Assembly: GCA_028869135.1 (NCBI GenBank)
Contig: JAGWTC010000001.1
Coordinates: 62,001 to 126,000, forward strand
Reading direction: 5' to 3'
DNA length: 64,000 bases
Source: Rhodocyclaceae bacterium
Lineage (GTDB): Bacteria; Pseudomonadota; Gammaproteobacteria; Burkholderiales; Rhodocyclaceae
Position numbers and translations under genes: made by a program. Position 1 is the first letter of the stretch. Each line of letters begins with the position of its first letter. The notes under the pieces are model-generated. The model worked only from the letters and a program-made list of their open reading frames with translations. It did not search any database and had not been told where the DNA came from. Of the stretch, positions 19,057 to 30,240 are shown piece by piece.

Positions 19057-21177
19057 TTACTGCGCAGCGGATTCCGAAGCGGCCGGCGTACCCTCACCTT
19101 CGGAGACGGCCTTCATGGACAGACGCACGCGACCCTTGTCGTCGGTCTCGATGACCTTGACCTTCACGATTTGGCCTTCCTTCAGGTAGTCGGAAACGGC
19201 ATTGACGCGCTCGTTGGCGATCTGGGAGATGTGCAGCAGACCATCCTTGCCCGGCAGCAGGCTGATGATGGCGCCGAAATCCAGGAGACGCAGCACCGGA
19301 CCTTCATAGATCTTGCCGACTTCGACTTCAGCGGTGATGTCCTCGATACGCTTCTTGGCCACTTGCGCGGCATCGGCGTTGACCGAGGAAATGGTGATGC
19401 TGCCGTCGTCGGAGATGTCGATCACGCAACCGGTTTCTTCGGTCAGGGCACGAATCACTGCACCGCCCTTGCCGATCACGTCACGGATCTTTTCCGGGTT
19501 GATCTTCATGTGGATCATGCGCGGAGCAAAGGCCGACACTTCTTCACGAGCACCGGAGACGCTGCCTTGCATGATGCCGAGGATGTGGATACGGGCTTCC
19601 TTGGCCTGGGCCAGTGCAACCTGCATGATTTCCTTGGTGATGCCCTGGATCTTGATGTCCATCTGCAGCGCGGTGACGCCTGCATCGGTACCGGCGACCT
19701 TGAAGTCCATGTCGCCGAGGTGATCTTCGTCGCCGAGGATGTCGGTCAGCACGGCGAAACGCGGGCCTTCCTTGATCAGGCCCATGGCGATACCGGCCAC
19801 GTGAGCCTTCAGGGGAACGCCGGCGTCCATCAGCGCCAGCGAAGCACCACAGACCGAAGCCATCGAGGACGAACCGTTCGATTCGGTGATTTCCGACACC
19901 ACGCGCATGCTGTAGCCGAACTCTTCTGCGCTCGGCAGCACGGCGACGATGGCGCGCTTGGCGAGACGACCGTGGCCGATTTCGCGACGCTTCGGTGTAC
20001 CAACACGGCCGGTTTCACCGGTCGAGTACGGCGGGAAGTTGTAGTGCAGCATGAAGCGATCGCGGTACTCGCCTTGCAGCGCGTCGATGATCTGTTCGTC
20101 GCGGTTGGTGCCCAGCGTCGACACGACGATGGCCTGGGTTTCGCCACGGGTGAACAAGGCCGAACCGTGGGTACGCGGCAGCACGCCGGTACGCACTTCG
20201 ATCGGACGCACGGTGCGGGTGTCGCGACCGTCGATACGCGGCTGACCGCTCAGGATCTGGTTGCGCACAATCTTGGCTTCGAGGTCGAAGAGGTGGTTCT
20301 TGACGGTGTTCTCGTCCGGACCGCCTTCAACGCACAGCGCGGCAACGACCTTGCCCACGACATCCTTGGTAGCCTGGCTGCGAGCCTGCTTGCTGGTGAT
20401 CTGGTAAGCAGCGCGCAGATCGGCTTCAGCCAGTTCCACGATCTTGGCGATCAGGACTTCGTCCTTGGCAGGCGGCTGCCAATCCCATTCCGGCTTGCCG
20501 GCGACTTCGACCAGTGCGTTGATCGCGTCGATGGCTGCGCGCATCTGCTCATGGCCGAACACGACAGCGCCGAGCATGACTTCTTCGGACAGTTGCTGGG
20601 CTTCGGATTCCACCATCAGCACGGCGGCGGCGGTACCGGCCACCACCAGATCCATCTGGCTTTCCTTCATCTGGCTGAAGGTCGGGCACAGCACATACTG
20701 GCCGTTGATGTAACCGACGCGGGCGGCGCCGATCGGGCCGGCGAAAGGAATACCCGAGATCGCGAGTGCTGCAGAGGCACCAATCATGGCCGGAATGTCC
20801 GGATCGATTTCCGGATTCGACGACATGACGGTACACACGATCTGCACTTCGTTGTAGAAGGCTTCCGGGAACAGCGGACGCAGCGGACGGTCGATCAGAC
20901 GCGAGGTCAGAATTTCCTTTTCCGAAGGACGGCCTTCACGCTTGAAGAAGCCGCCGGGGATCTTGCCGGCAGCGTAGGTCTTTTCCATGTAATCCACGGT
21001 CAGCGGGAAGAAATCCTGACCCGGCTTGGCAGACTTGGCACCCACCACGGATGCGAGCACAACGGTGTCGTCCATATTGACGATGACAGCACCACCGGCT
21101 TGACGGGCGATCTCGCCGGTCTCCAGGGTGACGGTGTGGGCACCGTAGGCGAAACTCTTCTTGGTTGCAGTCAGCAC
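19057..21177 (-). CDS. pnp: Polynucleotide phosphorylase
   Basis: 706 residues from GTG 21177, which has AAAGGA six bases upstream; a longer frame to 21252 lacks support. Two RNase PH domains flank a helical domain, then comes a KH domain ([20 protein letters not shown], about 565-585) and an S1 domain. It degrades RNA 3' to 5' phosphorolytically and is a degradosome partner in many bacteria. It is last in the rimP-to-pnp block and separated from rpsO by a terminator hairpin, the usual arrangement. In enterobacteria the equivalent region holds the RNase III site for autocontrol. Confidence 0.97.
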   Translation of the reverse strand: MLTATKKSFAYGAHTVTLETGEIARQAGGAVIVNMDDTVVLASVVGAKSAKPGQDFFPLTVDYMEKTYAAGKIPGGFFKREGRPSEKEILTSRLIDRPLRPLFPEAFYNEVQIVCTVMSSNPEIDPDIPAMIGASAALAISGIPFAGPIGAARVGYINGQYVLCPTFSQMKESQMDLVVAGTAAAVLMVESEAQQLSEEVMLGAVVFGHEQMRAAIDAINALVEVAGKPEWDWQPPAKDEVLIAKIVELAEADLRAAYQITSKQARSQATKDVVGKVVAALCVEGGPDENTVKNHLFDLEAKIVRNQILSGQPRIDGRDTRTVRPIEVRTGVLPRTHGSALFTRGETQAIVVSTLGTNRDEQIIDALQGEYRDRFMLHYNFPPYSTGETGRVGTPKRREIGHGRLAKRAIVAVLPSAEEFGYSMRVVSEITESNGSSSMASVCGASLALMDAGVPLKAHVAGIAMGLIKEGPRFAVLTDILGDEDHLGDMDFKVAGTDAGVTALQMDIKIQGITKEIMQVALAQAKEARIHILGIMQGSVSGAREEVSAFAPRMIHMKINPEKIRDVIGKGGAVIRALTEETGCVIDISDDGSITISSVNADAAQVAKKRIEDITAEVEVGKIYEGPVLRLLDFGAIISLLPGKDGLLHISQIANERVNAVSDYLKEGQIVKVKVIETDDKGRVRLSMKAVSEGEGTPAASESAAQ

Positions 21178-21289
21178 AGTAAATCCTTTCAAACAATGAG
21201 CCATGGTCACATGGCTGTACTTCACATTAAGGCGCTGCCAATGCGGCGCCACTTTTCACAACGGTTACAGCAATTGCATAAATCAAACG

Positions 21290-21330
21290 ACAAAGCCGGA
21301 ACGACCACAAGGATCGTTCCGGCTTTTTCT
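21290..21330. terminator. rpsO-pnp intercistronic hairpin
   Basis: AAGCCGGAACGA and TCGTTCCGGCTT form a 12-bp stem. On the minus strand it lies after rpsO and before pnp and would act as a partial terminator. The T-run is longer on the plus strand. Confidence 0.75.
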
Positions 21331-21394
21331 TATCGGTGCCCGAACGTTCGGGCGCTCCGCATGACTGCCAATTCCGGCTGCTTACTTGCGTAAA

Positions 21395-21664
21395 TTACTT
21401 ACGCAGGCCCAGACGCTGGATCAGTTCGCGGTAGGAATCCGCATTCTTGCGCTTCAGGTAGTCCAGCAGCTTGCGACGGGTGCTCACCATGCGCAGCAGA
21501 CCGCGGCGGGAGTGGTGATCCTTGCTGTGTTCCTTGAAGTGACCGGTCAGGTCGTTGATACGGGCGGTCAGCAGTGCGATTTGCACTTCGGAAGAACCGG
21601 TGTCGCCCTGCGCGCGCTGGAAGTCAGCGACGATCTTTGCCTTGTCGGCGGTTTGGATAGCCAT
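21395..21664 (-). CDS. rpsO: 30S ribosomal protein S15
   Basis: 89 residues, standard length, with the conserved blocks [20 protein letters not shown] and [20 protein letters not shown] that bind 16S rRNA and proteins S6/S18. It has its own promoter at 21746-21774, separating it from murI and truB upstream. Confidence 0.98.
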   Translation of the reverse strand: MAIQTADKAKIVADFQRAQGDTGSSEVQIALLTARINDLTGHFKEHSKDHHSRRGLLRMVSTRRKLLDYLKRKNADSYRELIQRLGLRK

Positions 21665-21745
21665 TTTTATCTCACTCAAACACTGATTTAAAAATCCCGT
21701 ACGGCCCCGGTTTGATAGAGCGCGTAAAGGCATTGCGAGGCCGGG

Positions 21746-21774
21746 ATTATACAAGGACTTTCAAGCAAGGACAA
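21746..21774 (-). promoter_or_regulatory. Sigma-70 promoter of rpsO-pnp
   Basis: On the minus strand, TTGTCC and a perfect TATAAT are separated by 17 bases. Transcription would start near 21739, giving a leader of about 75 bases before rpsO, long enough for S15 autoregulatory structure. Confidence 0.75.
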
Positions 21775-21807
21775 GCCTTTGCGCACCCCGGAATCGGATT
21801 CTCCCGA

Positions 21808-22596
21808 TCAGGCGGGCAATTGCGCTATTTCGCCGACGCCGGGCCAGTAATGGCGGACAAAAGCGGCTTGCGCCGCCGGATTTGCCGAACTCAGGAAACG
21901 ATGTACCGGAGGGCTTCCATTTGCCGCCAGCTGATGGCTTTGCAATTGCCGCTGAAGCTGACGTGCAACCGGCATTCCCGTTTCCAGTATCCGGATGCTA
22001 GGCCCGGCCACCACCTCGATCAAAGGGCGCAGGAAGGGAAAGTGCGTGCATCCCAGCACCAGCGTGTCTGCCCCCGCATCCAGCAAAGGCTGAACGGAGG
22101 CCTCCACCAGCGCCCGCGTCGCCGGGCTGTCCAAGGCCCCCGCTTCGACCGCCTCGACCCAGCCGGGACAGGCGGATGTGACGACCTCGTGATATTCGGT
22201 ATGGCGCTCGATCAGCGCCGCCAGGTGGGCGCTGCCCAGCGTCGCGGCCGTCGCCAGCACGCCGATGACGCCGCTTTTGGTATTGGCGGCGGCAGGTCGT
22301 ATCGCCGGCTCGATGCCGATGATGGGCAGACTGAAGTTCTCGCGCAGCGTGGCGATGGTTGCCACCGTGGCCGAGTTGCAGGCTACGACGATGGCCTTGG
22401 CCCCCTGGGCCTGCAGCCAGGCGCTGATATGCATGGCGCGTGCGCGCAGGTATTCGACCGAGCGCGACCCGTACGGACAATGCGCGGTGTCAGCAACATA
22501 GAGCAGCGACTCGGACGGCATCAGTTCGACGATGGCGCGCACGACCGACAATCCGCCGAGGCCTGAATCGAATACGCCGATCGGAGCGCTGCTCAT
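21808..22596 (-). CDS. murI: Glutamate racemase
   Basis: 262 residues. The two catalytic Cys lie in VVACNSATVA and LGCTHFPFL, and the N-terminal GVFDSGLGGLSV loop is intact. It supplies D-glutamate for peptidoglycan. It starts 8 bases after truB on the same strand and takes a place that is normally empty in the rimP-pnp cluster of E. coli. A frame extending to 22677 is overlap with truB. Confidence 0.95.
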   Translation of the reverse strand: MSSAPIGVFDSGLGGLSVVRAIVELMPSESLLYVADTAHCPYGSRSVEYLRARAMHISAWLQAQGAKAIVVACNSATVATIATLRENFSLPIIGIEPAIRPAAANTKSGVIGVLATAATLGSAHLAALIERHTEYHEVVTSACPGWVEAVEAGALDSPATRALVEASVQPLLDAGADTLVLGCTHFPFLRPLIEVVAGPSIRILETGMPVARQLQRQLQSHQLAANGSPPVHRFLSSANPAAQAAFVRHYWPGVGEIAQLPA

Positions 22597-22603
22597 GAAA
22601 GGG

Positions 22604-23500
22604 TCACGCTGCGATGAGTCGCTTGGGCGCCAAACGGCCCTGGGCATCGAGCTGACAAAGGCCGATGAAACGGCCATCGGCGGCGTAGGTGCGGTAACGC
22701 GGCGCAGACACGCCGGCGACGCTTACCGGCTGCCCGTGCAGCAGACGATCACTGGCGGCAGCATCGAGACGCGCCTCGGGCAAATCACCAAGCAGGGATT
22801 CGGTCGCAGCCAGCAAAGCGTCGCGGTCGGCTGCGTTTTCCATCTGCTCCAGCGTCACCGCGCCCGCCAGCGTGATCGCGGCGATGCGCGTGCGGCGCAA
22901 TGCGGTCAGATGCGCGCCGCAGCCGAGGCACTCGCCGATGTCTTCGGCCAGCGTGCGGATATAAGTGCCCTTGCTGCAATCGACGGCGATGCGCACTTCC
23001 TCGCCCTGCCAACCCAGCAATTCAATCTTGTGGATGACGACATTGCGTGCCTCGCGCTCCAGCTCGACGCCGGCGCGGGCATATTCATAGAGCGGCTTGC
23101 CGTCGCGCTTCAGCGCCGAATACATCGGGGGCACCTGGCTGATAGCGCCCGTGAACTTCGCCAATGCGGCGTCCAGCATGGCCTGCGTCACCGCAACCGG
23201 GCGGGTCTGCAGCACGTCTCCTTCGGCATCGGCCGTGGTCGTGGTCACGCCCAGCTTCAACGTCGCCTCGTAGGCTTTGTCGGCATCCAGCAGTTCGCTC
23301 GAAAACTTGGTCGCCTCGCCGAAGCACAAGGGCAGCAGGCCCGTCGCCATCGGGTCGAGCGTGCCGGTATGGCCGGCCTTCTCGGCATTGAGCAGGCGGC
23401 GGGCAATCTGCAGCGCCGTGTTGGAGCTCAGGCCTTGCGGCTTGTCGAGCAGCAGCACGCCGTCGACCTTGCGACGCGGAGCACGACGCGGTTTGCTCAT
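22604..23500 (-). CDS. truB: tRNA pseudouridine-55 synthase
   Basis: 298 residues. The catalytic Asp is in GHTGTLDPMATGLLP, and DKPQGLSSNTALQ and the PUA-like C-terminus are present. It makes Psi55 in tRNA. It overlaps rbfA by 4 bases (ATGA). Confidence 0.97.
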   Translation of the reverse strand: MSKPRRAPRRKVDGVLLLDKPQGLSSNTALQIARRLLNAEKAGHTGTLDPMATGLLPLCFGEATKFSSELLDADKAYEATLKLGVTTTTADAEGDVLQTRPVAVTQAMLDAALAKFTGAISQVPPMYSALKRDGKPLYEYARAGVELEREARNVVIHKIELLGWQGEEVRIAVDCSKGTYIRTLAEDIGECLGCGAHLTALRRTRIAAITLAGAVTLEQMENAADRDALLAATESLLGDLPEARLDAAASDRLLHGQPVSVAGVSAPRYRTYAADGRFIGLCQLDAQGRLAPKRLIAA

Positions 23501-23868
23501 TCTTCCTCGCCGGATTTTGCGTCGGAACGCACCGCCTCGTCGATCAAAGCGGACATGCGCGCGCCCTGCTCCACCGAGGCGTCATAGACGAAATGCAGTT
23601 GCGGCAGCGTGTGAATGCGCACGCGCTTGCCGAGCTCGCGGCGCAGAAAACCGGCGCCGCGCACCAGTCCTGCCTCGATCTCGGCGCGCTTGTCGGTTTC
23701 GAGCACCGTGAAGAAGACTTTGGCGTGGGCGTAATCCGGCGTGATCTCGACATCGTTGATGGTGACGAACTTGACGCGCGGATCCTTGAGCTCAAGGCGG
23801 ATCAGCTCGGCCAGTTCGCGCTTGATCTGCTCGACGACGCGGCTGGAGCGTGAAAATTCCTTGGGCAT
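23497..23868 (-). CDS. rbfA: 30S ribosome-binding factor A
   Basis: 123 residues with a single type II KH-like domain (SRRVVEQIKRELAELIRLELKDPRV at the N-terminus in segments, then FVTINDVEITPDYAHAKVFF). It helps mature the 5' end of 16S rRNA. It sits 76 bases after infB and overlaps truB. Confidence 0.96.
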   Translation of the reverse strand: MPKEFSRSSRVVEQIKRELAELIRLELKDPRVKFVTINDVEITPDYAHAKVFFTVLETDKRAEIEAGLVRGAGFLRRELGKRVRIHTLPQLHFVYDASVEQGARMSALIDEAVRSDAKSGEEE

Positions 23869-23944
23869 ATGAACTCCTGAGTGAGAACGGGCAGCCGATG
23901 CTTCAGCTGCCCGTTCGTATTACTGCATAAGACTGCTGAAACGC

Positions 23945-26680
23945 TTACAGCGTACGGGCTATTTCCTGAATTTCGAACACTTCGAGCTGGTCGCCCACCT
24001 CGATATCGTTGAAACCCTTGAGGTTGAGACCGCACTCGAAGCCTTCACGCACTTCCTTGGCATCGTCCTTGAAGCGCTTGAGCGATTCGAGTTCGCCGGT
24101 ATGGATGACCACATTGTTGCGCAGTACGCGCACCGACGCACTCCGCTTGACCACGCCCGAGGTCACCATACAGCCGGCGATGGTACCGACGCGCGAGATC
24201 GTGAAGATCTGGCGAATTTCGACCGTACCGATGACGGCTTCCTTCTTCTCAGGGGCGAGCATGCCGGACAGCGCCTGCTTAACTTCATCCACGGCGTCGT
24301 AAATGATGTTGTAGTAGCGGATATCCACGCCGAAGCTCTCGGCCGCTTTACGGGCACCAGCGTCAGCACGCGTATTGAAACCGATGATGACGGCCTTGGA
24401 AGCCTGCGCCAGATTGACGTCGGACTCGGTGATGCCGCCCACGGCTGCGTGGATGACATTGACCTTGACCTCGTCGGTGGACAGCTTCTGCAACGACTGC
24501 ACCAGCGCCTCCTGCGAACCCTGCACGTCAGCCTTGACGATCAGCGGCAGTTGCTTGGCCTCGGCCTGACCCATGTTCTCGAACATGTTTTCAAGCTTGG
24601 CGGCCTGAGCCTTGGCGAGTTTGACGTCGCGGAACTTGCCCTGGCGGAACAGTGCGATTTCGCGCGCCTTGCGTTCGTCGCCGAGCACAATGGCCTCGTC
24701 GCCGGCAGCCGGCACTTCAGTCATACCCTGAATCTCGACCGGGATCGAAGGACCAGCGGCGTCAATGGGCTTGCCGTTCTCGTCCAGCATGGCGCGCACG
24801 CGGCCGAACACGGCGCCGGCGAGCAGCGTGTCACCGCGCTTCAGCGTACCCGACTGCACCAGCACGGTTGCGACGGCGCCGCGGCCCTTGTCGAGGCGGG
24901 CCTCGATGACCAGACCCTTGGCCGGTGCATCCACGGGCGCTGTAAGCTCCAGCACTTCGGCTTGCAGCAGGATGTTTTCCAGCAGTTCGTCGATGCCGGT
25001 ACCGACCTTGGCCGAGACGGGGATGAAGGGCGAATCGCCGCCGTACTCTTCCGGCACCACGCCTTCGGCAACCAGCTCCTGTTTGACGCGATCGGGGTTG
25101 GCATCCGGCTTGTCGATCTTGTTGATCGCCACCACCAGCGGAACGCCGGCGGCCTGCGCGTGGTGAATCGCTTCCTTGGTCTGCGGCATCACGCCATCGT
25201 CGGCAGCCACCACCAGCACGACAATGTCGGTCGCCTTGGCGCCGCGGGCACGCATGGCCGTAAAGGCCTCGTGACCCGGAGTGTCGAGGAAGGTGATCAT
25301 GCCGCGCGGCGTATTCACATGGTAGGCGCCGATGTGCTGCGTAATGCCGCCGGCTTCGCCGCTGGCCACGCGGGCCTTGCGGATGTAGTCGAGCAGCGAG
25401 GTCTTGCCGTGGTCGACGTGACCCATGACGGTGACGACCGGCGCGCGCGGCAGCAGCTCGGCATCCTTGTGCTCGTCGTGCGCTTCGTCGAGGAAGGCAT
25501 CGGGGTCATCGAGCTTGGCGGCAAATGCCTTGTGGCCCATTTCCTCGACCACGATCATCGCGGTTTCCTGGTCCAGCACCTGGTTGATGGTCACCATGGA
25601 GCCCATCTTCATCAGGGTCTTGATGACTTCGGCCGCCTTGACCGACATCTTGTGCGCCAGATCGGCGACGGTAATGGTTTCCGGAATATGCACATCGCGA
25701 ATGATGGCTTCGGCCGGTTGCTGCGGTGCGGAATCCTGACCATGGCCGCGACCATGACGGCCGCCGCTGCGACCGCCGCTACGCCAGCCGCTGCCGGTGT
25801 CGCCGCCGCGCGTCTTGAGACCGCCGCGACGCTTGGCTGCATCGTCGCTCCAGGACGAACCCGGCTTCTTGGCGCCCGGCTTGTCGGTCTTGGCTTCGGG
25901 CTTGGCGTCCGCCGCCTTGGCCGGCTTGTGCAGTGTGCCGGTCGGCGCCGGTGCCGCAGCCGCCTTGCGGGCGGCCTCTTCGCGTTCGCGGGCAGCCTGC
26001 TCGCGCTCCACCTTGGCCTTTTTCTCGGCCGCCTGAATAGCAGCCAGCTCGGCGCCACGACGCGCTTCGGCCTCGCGGATCGCCTGCTGTTCGGCGTCGA
26101 TCACCGAACGGCGGACCACGACGGGCTCCTTGCTCCTGGGCTTCTTGACGGGTTCGGCCTCAACGGGCGCAGCCACCACCGGGGCCGGTACCTCGACAGG
26201 TGCTTCGACCACAGGCGCTTCGACCACAGGCTCGATGACCGGCTCCGGCTCGGCGACGACAGGCGCGGGCGCCTCCACCACCGCCGGCGGCGGAATCTCG
26301 ACGACCGGCGCCTCGATCACGGGCGCTTCGGCAACCGGAACTTCCACTACCGCTTCCGGCGCGTCAACGGCCTCGGGCGTATCGCGGCGCACCAGCACGC
26401 GCTTCTTGCGCACCTCCACCTGGATCGTGCGTGACTTGCCGCTCGAATCGGCAGCCTTGATCTCGCTGGTCTGCTTGCGCGTCAGCGTGATCTTGGACTT
26501 GGCCTCGGCTTCTCCGCCATGCGACTTGCGCAGATATTCGAGCAGGCGAGCCTTGTCGGTCTCGGTCAGCGTATCGTCTGCCGCCTGCTTGCTGACGCCG
26601 GCCTTCTGCAACTGCTCCAGCAGCGCGGACGACGGCATTTTCAGCTCGGTAGCAAATTGGGCAACACTCATTTGAGCCAT
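23945..26680 (-). CDS. infB: Translation initiation factor IF-2
   Basis: 911 residues. An IF2_N domain at 1-55 is followed by a second small N-terminal region with [12 protein letters not shown], then a Pro/Val/Glu/Ala-rich repeat linker (about 105-185) and a basic charged helix (about 195-240). The GTPase follows, with [17 protein letters not shown] and NKIDKP, then domains II-IV that bind fMet-tRNA. It is the usual position in the nusA-infB operon. The PVVEAPV-type linker is long and repetitive, so indel variation between strains is likely. The long plus-strand frame opposite is a shadow. Confidence 0.98.
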   Translation of the reverse strand: MAQMSVAQFATELKMPSSALLEQLQKAGVSKQAADDTLTETDKARLLEYLRKSHGGEAEAKSKITLTRKQTSEIKAADSSGKSRTIQVEVRKKRVLVRRDTPEAVDAPEAVVEVPVAEAPVIEAPVVEIPPPAVVEAPAPVVAEPEPVIEPVVEAPVVEAPVEVPAPVVAAPVEAEPVKKPRSKEPVVVRRSVIDAEQQAIREAEARRGAELAAIQAAEKKAKVEREQAAREREEAARKAAAAPAPTGTLHKPAKAADAKPEAKTDKPGAKKPGSSWSDDAAKRRGGLKTRGGDTGSGWRSGGRSGGRHGRGHGQDSAPQQPAEAIIRDVHIPETITVADLAHKMSVKAAEVIKTLMKMGSMVTINQVLDQETAMIVVEEMGHKAFAAKLDDPDAFLDEAHDEHKDAELLPRAPVVTVMGHVDHGKTSLLDYIRKARVASGEAGGITQHIGAYHVNTPRGMITFLDTPGHEAFTAMRARGAKATDIVVLVVAADDGVMPQTKEAIHHAQAAGVPLVVAINKIDKPDANPDRVKQELVAEGVVPEEYGGDSPFIPVSAKVGTGIDELLENILLQAEVLELTAPVDAPAKGLVIEARLDKGRGAVATVLVQSGTLKRGDTLLAGAVFGRVRAMLDENGKPIDAAGPSIPVEIQGMTEVPAAGDEAIVLGDERKAREIALFRQGKFRDVKLAKAQAAKLENMFENMGQAEAKQLPLIVKADVQGSQEALVQSLQKLSTDEVKVNVIHAAVGGITESDVNLAQASKAVIIGFNTRADAGARKAAESFGVDIRYYNIIYDAVDEVKQALSGMLAPEKKEAVIGTVEIRQIFTISRVGTIAGCMVTSGVVKRSASVRVLRNNVVIHTGELESLKRFKDDAKEVREGFECGLNLKGFNDIEVGDQLEVFEIQEIARTL

Positions 26681-26699
26681 GTATTAACTTCCCCCGGGC

Positions 26700-28181
26700 T
26701 TACGCCTCTCCCGTGAACCAGTGCGCGCGCGCCTTGGTAATCAGCGCCTTGGCGCGTTCTTCGTCTATGCCCGTCATTTCGGTCAGCTCGTCCACCGCCA
26801 GATCGGCGAGGTCGTCGCGATTCTTGATGCCGCCGCGCGCCAGCTTGGCGGCCAGGCTCTTGTCCATACCATCGAGATTGAGCATGGCTTCCTCGACGTC
26901 CTCAAGCTGCTCCTCGTCGCTGATCGCTTCGGTCAGCAGCACATTGCGGGCGCGGTCGCGCAGCTCGTTCACGGTCGCTTCGTCGAAGGCCTCGATTTCA
27001 AGCATTTCGGCGAGCGGCACATAAGCCACTTCTTCCAGCGTGGAGAAGCCTTCCTGGATCAGGATGTCGGCCACTTCTTCGTCCACATCCAGCTTCTCCA
27101 TGAACACGGTACGAATCGCACCGGCTTCCACTTCCTGACGTTCGGCCGACTGCTCGACCGTCATCAGGTTGATCTGCCAGCCGGTCAGTTCCGACGCCAA
27201 ACGCACGTTCTGGCCGCTGCGGCCGATGGCGATGGCGAGATTGGCTTCATCCACCACCACGTCCATGCTGTGCTTGTCTTCGTCGACCACGATGCTCGCC
27301 ACTTCGGCCGGCGCCAGTGCGCCGATCACGAACTGCGCCGGCTCCGGCGACCACAGGATGATGTCCACGCGCTCGCCGGCCAATTCGTTGGTCACGGCGG
27401 TCACGCGCGAGCCGCGCATGCCGACGCAGGTGCCGATCGGATCGATGCGCTGATCGTTCGACTTGACGGCGATCTTGGCGCGGATGCCGGGATCGCGGGC
27501 GGCCGACTTGATTTCGAGCAGCTCATCCTCGATTTCCGGCACTTCAAGACGGAACAGTTCGATGATGAACTCGGGCGCGGTGCGCGACAGAATCAGTTGC
27601 GGGCCACGCGCCTGACGGTCGATCTTGTACAGATAGGCGCGCACGCGGTCGCCCGGACGCAGGTTTTCCTTCGGGATCATCTGGTCGCGCGGCAGCAGCG
27701 CTTCGATGCGGCCGGCTTCGATGATGGCGTTGCCGCGCTCCATGCGCTTGACGGTGCCGGTCACCAGCTTTTCCTTGCGCTCAAGGAAGTCGTTCAACAC
27801 CTGCTCGCGCTCGGCGTCACGAATCTTCTGCAGGATCACCTGCTTGGCGGCTTGCGCGCCGATGCGGCCGAAATCAACGGGCTCAAGGCTTTCCTCGATG
27901 TAGTCGTCTACCTGCACGTCGGGCAGCTGATCGCGCGCATCGATGATGCCGATCTGATTCTCGTCGTTTTCAACTTCAGCATCCGGCAGCACATGCCAGC
28001 GGCGATAAGCATCGTAGTCGCCGGTTTCGCGATCGATTTCAACGCGGATATCGGCGTCGTCGTTAATGCGCTTCTTGGTCGCCGAGGCGAGCGCCATTTC
28101 GAGTGCAATGAAGACCACTTCCTTCTGCACATTCTTTTCACGGGCCAGTGCATCAACCAGCAACAGCAGTTCGCGACTCAT
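26700..28181 (-). CDS. nusA: Transcription termination/antitermination protein NusA
   Basis: 493 residues. An N-terminal RNA polymerase-binding domain is followed by S1 (about 135-200), two KH domains including [12 protein letters not shown] and [17 protein letters not shown], and two C-terminal acidic helix-hairpin-helix repeats that contact the alpha subunit. It controls pausing, termination and antitermination. It is downstream of rimP and upstream of infB, as in E. coli. Confidence 0.98.
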   Translation of the reverse strand: MSRELLLLVDALAREKNVQKEVVFIALEMALASATKKRINDDADIRVEIDRETGDYDAYRRWHVLPDAEVENDENQIGIIDARDQLPDVQVDDYIEESLEPVDFGRIGAQAAKQVILQKIRDAEREQVLNDFLERKEKLVTGTVKRMERGNAIIEAGRIEALLPRDQMIPKENLRPGDRVRAYLYKIDRQARGPQLILSRTAPEFIIELFRLEVPEIEDELLEIKSAARDPGIRAKIAVKSNDQRIDPIGTCVGMRGSRVTAVTNELAGERVDIILWSPEPAQFVIGALAPAEVASIVVDEDKHSMDVVVDEANLAIAIGRSGQNVRLASELTGWQINLMTVEQSAERQEVEAGAIRTVFMEKLDVDEEVADILIQEGFSTLEEVAYVPLAEMLEIEAFDEATVNELRDRARNVLLTEAISDEEQLEDVEEAMLNLDGMDKSLAAKLARGGIKNRDDLADLAVDELTEMTGIDEERAKALITKARAHWFTGEA

Positions 28182-28216
28182 TCAGTATCCCTCCGAATTT
28201 CTTCTATTCGCTAATT

Positions 28217-28645
28217 TCAAAACTTGGGCACCAGACGCGCCTTGTCCAGTTCTTCAAGGGCTACAACCAATTCGCCCTTTTCGGTATCCAGACAAACACG
28301 GCCATCACGAACCCCCAACAGGGTTCCGGTGAAATTTCTTTGGTTCTCGACTGCCACGCGCAGGCGGATATTTACCTGCTGCCCGGCAAAGCGCTCGAAA
28401 TCGCTCAATTTCTTGAGCGGCCGATCAAGGCCCGGCGACGAGACTTCCAGACGATCGAAATCGATGTTTTCGACGGTAAATACACGCGACAACTGGTTGC
28501 TGACATTGGCGCAGTCGTCGATATTCACGCCTTCCGGCTTGTCGATAAACACCGTGAGCAGACGTGCGCGCGGACTCGTCTCGAAGTCCACGAGTTCATA
28601 GCCCATCCCGGCCACCGTCTGTTCAATCAATTCAACCAGTTGCAT
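28217..28645 (-). CDS. rimP: Ribosome maturation factor RimP
   Basis: 142 residues from ATG 28645 (MQLVELIEQTVAGMGYELVD). The family block SRVFTVENIDFDRLEVSSPGLDRPL is intact. It is needed for 30S assembly. It is the first gene of the rimP-nusA-infB operon. A frame to 28708 runs into the leader terminator and is rejected. Confidence 0.96.
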   Translation of the reverse strand: MQLVELIEQTVAGMGYELVDFETSPRARLLTVFIDKPEGVNIDDCANVSNQLSRVFTVENIDFDRLEVSSPGLDRPLKKLSDFERFAGQQVNIRLRVAVENQRNFTGTLLGVRDGRVCLDTEKGELVVALEELDKARLVPKF

Positions 28646-28684
28646 GAAAATTCCGTACGTACTGCGCAATTTCGTGCGCACAAA

Positions 28685-28714
28685 ATAAAAAATGGGCTTG
28701 ATGCCCATTTTTTA
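28685..28714 (-). terminator. Terminator in the rimP leader
   Basis: ATGGGC and GCCCAT pair around a 5-base loop, with A and T runs of six on the flanks. On the minus strand it lies after the rimP promoter and about 40 bases before the rimP ATG, so it can attenuate the whole nusA operon as well as end rluB transcripts. Confidence 0.85.
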
Positions 28715-28729
28715 TTGATTCTGAGGCCA

Positions 28730-28755
28730 TGGTCCGGGTGGTCTCGGAACCATGC
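28730..28755 (-). promoter_or_regulatory. Leader hairpin between rimP promoter and leader terminator
   Basis: CATGGTTCCG and CGGACCATG pair with one bulge around an 8-base loop on the minus strand. It may be part of an antitermination or pausing structure. Confidence 0.5.
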
Positions 28756-28791
28756 GGCATTGGCAAGCGACAATACCGTGGAAAGTGCAGG

Positions 28792-28821
28792 ATTATAGCA
28801 GAGCCGCCCCCTGTTTCACAA
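28792..28821 (-). promoter_or_regulatory. Sigma-70 promoter of the rimP-nusA-infB operon
   Basis: On the minus strand, TTGTGA and a perfect TATAAT with extended -10 (TGCTATAAT) are separated by 18 bases. Predicted start near 28785, giving a leader of about 140 bases. Confidence 0.75.
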
Positions 28822-28878
28822 TCCAAATTCGCGGTCTCAGCCTTATTCCGCTAAGAGGCCGTCGGGGGCAAGGGAGAT

Positions 28879-30240
28879 TTATTCAGTCTGCCCTTGGGCT
28901 TCCGGCTTCTTGCGCGGACCGAAACGACGTCGACGATTGCGCGACTTGTTACCGGCCGCTTTGGTGTCCGCACCGCCTTCCGGCGCGGCGGCCTGAGCCG
29001 GTGCGGCAGCGCCTTCGCCGCCACCCGCGCCCTCGACCTGCGGACGAGGCCGCTGCGGGCGACGTTTCTTGTTGCCCTGCCCGGCTGCACCTTGGCCACC
29101 TTGGCCACCGGGGCCGCGATTGCCTTGCGACTGACCGCCCTGGGCTTTACGCTGCCCCTGCCCCTGCCCCTGACGCGGCGGCTTGTTGCGCTCGCCACGG
29201 CCCTGGGCATTATTGCCGCCATTGCCACGCTGGCGATCGCCGGCACCGCCGATCAGGTTGCCGTTGATATCGCCTTCTTCGTGCTCGTCGTCGCTGGTTT
29301 CCAGCGGCATGAGCTCATCCTCGTCAAACTCGTGGGGCTCCGGCTCAGGCAGGCTGCGCGCCCAAGCCATCAGCTCTTCGAGCTCCTTCGGTTCAAGGTC
29401 GCGGCACTGCCCGCGCTTCAAGCGCGGCGGCAGGCTGATCGGACCGTAGCGCACGCGCATCAGGCGGCTCACGGTCAAGCCAATGGCTTCGAACATGCGC
29501 CGCACCTCGCGATTGCGGCCCTCGTTGAGGGTCACGTGATACCAGTGATTGCTGCCCTCGCCGCCCTTGTCGACGAGGCTGTTGAACTTGGCCGGGCCAT
29601 CTTCGAGCATGACGCCGTCGAGCAATTGCTGTTTCTGCTCGTCGGTCAGCTCGCCGAGAATGCGCACGGCATATTCGCGCTCCAGCTCATAGCGCGGATG
29701 CATCATGCGATTGGCCAGATCGCCGTTATTGGTGACCACCAGCAGACCGCAGGAATTGAAGTCGAGACGGCCAACCGTGATCCAGCGGCCGGCCTTCAAG
29801 CGCGGCAGCTTGTCGAAGACACTGGGACGACCTTCCGGATCGTCGCGCGAAACGATTTCGCCTTCCGGCTTGTGATAGATCAGCACGCGCGGCAGACGGC
29901 CCTGCGCAAAGCGCAGCTGAATCAATTTGCCGTTGACGCGAATCTTGTCCTCTGGCCCGATACGCTGGCCGACGTGGGCCGGCATGCCATTGACGCTGAC
30001 GCGGCCGGCGACGATCCAGTCCTCCAACTCGCGACGCGAGCCCAGACCGGCATCCGCCAGGGCCTTGTGCAGTTTCGGTTCGGGGTCGGTGACAAGCAGA
30101 TTGCGGCCACCGCCGCCCTGCCCACCTTGCTTGTTGAAACGTCCGGCGCCGCGGCGGCCGGTTGGAACGCCCGACGGCTGACTGCCGGCGGCGCGGAATG
30201 GGGTGTTCTTATTGCTGCTGTTGCGACGCGGATTCGGCAA
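28879..30240 (-). CDS. rluB: 23S rRNA pseudouridine-2605 synthase RluB
   Basis: 453 residues. After a basic 45-residue leader comes an S4 domain ([20 protein letters not shown]), then the RsuA-type catalytic domain with Asp in [14 protein letters not shown]. After the core (about 300) there is an acidic stretch, then a 130-residue tail rich in Gly, Gln, Arg and Ala ([18 protein letters not shown] and similar), typical of beta-proteobacterial RluB and probably RNA-binding and disordered. The start is TTG 30240 and overlaps scpB by 32 bases. Confidence 0.93.
   Translation of the reverse strand: MPNPRRNSSNKNTPFRAAGSQPSGVPTGRRGAGRFNKQGGQGGGGRNLLVTDPEPKLHKALADAGLGSRRELEDWIVAGRVSVNGMPAHVGQRIGPEDKIRVNGKLIQLRFAQGRLPRVLIYHKPEGEIVSRDDPEGRPSVFDKLPRLKAGRWITVGRLDFNSCGLLVVTNNGDLANRMMHPRYELEREYAVRILGELTDEQKQQLLDGVMLEDGPAKFNSLVDKGGEGSNHWYHVTLNEGRNREVRRMFEAIGLTVSRLMRVRYGPISLPPRLKRGQCRDLEPKELEELMAWARSLPEPEPHEFDEDELMPLETSDDEHEEGDINGNLIGGAGDRQRGNGGNNAQGRGERNKPPRQGQGQGQRKAQGGQSQGNRGPGGQGGQGAAGQGNKKRRPQRPRPQVEGAGGGEGAAAPAQAAAPEGGADTKAAGNKSRNRRRRFGPRKKPEAQGQTE

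Noticed and set aside
19171-21393. Plus-strand ORF of 740 codons opposite pnp
   Set aside because: Shadow of pnp, with no recognisable domain.
24101-26434. Plus-strand ORF of 777 codons opposite infB
   Set aside because: Shadow of infB. Low-complexity His/Arg/Leu composition and no domain.
28646-28878. tRNA gene upstream of rimP, as metY in E. coli
   Set aside because: The region folds into hairpins, but there is no cloverleaf or T-loop sequence.
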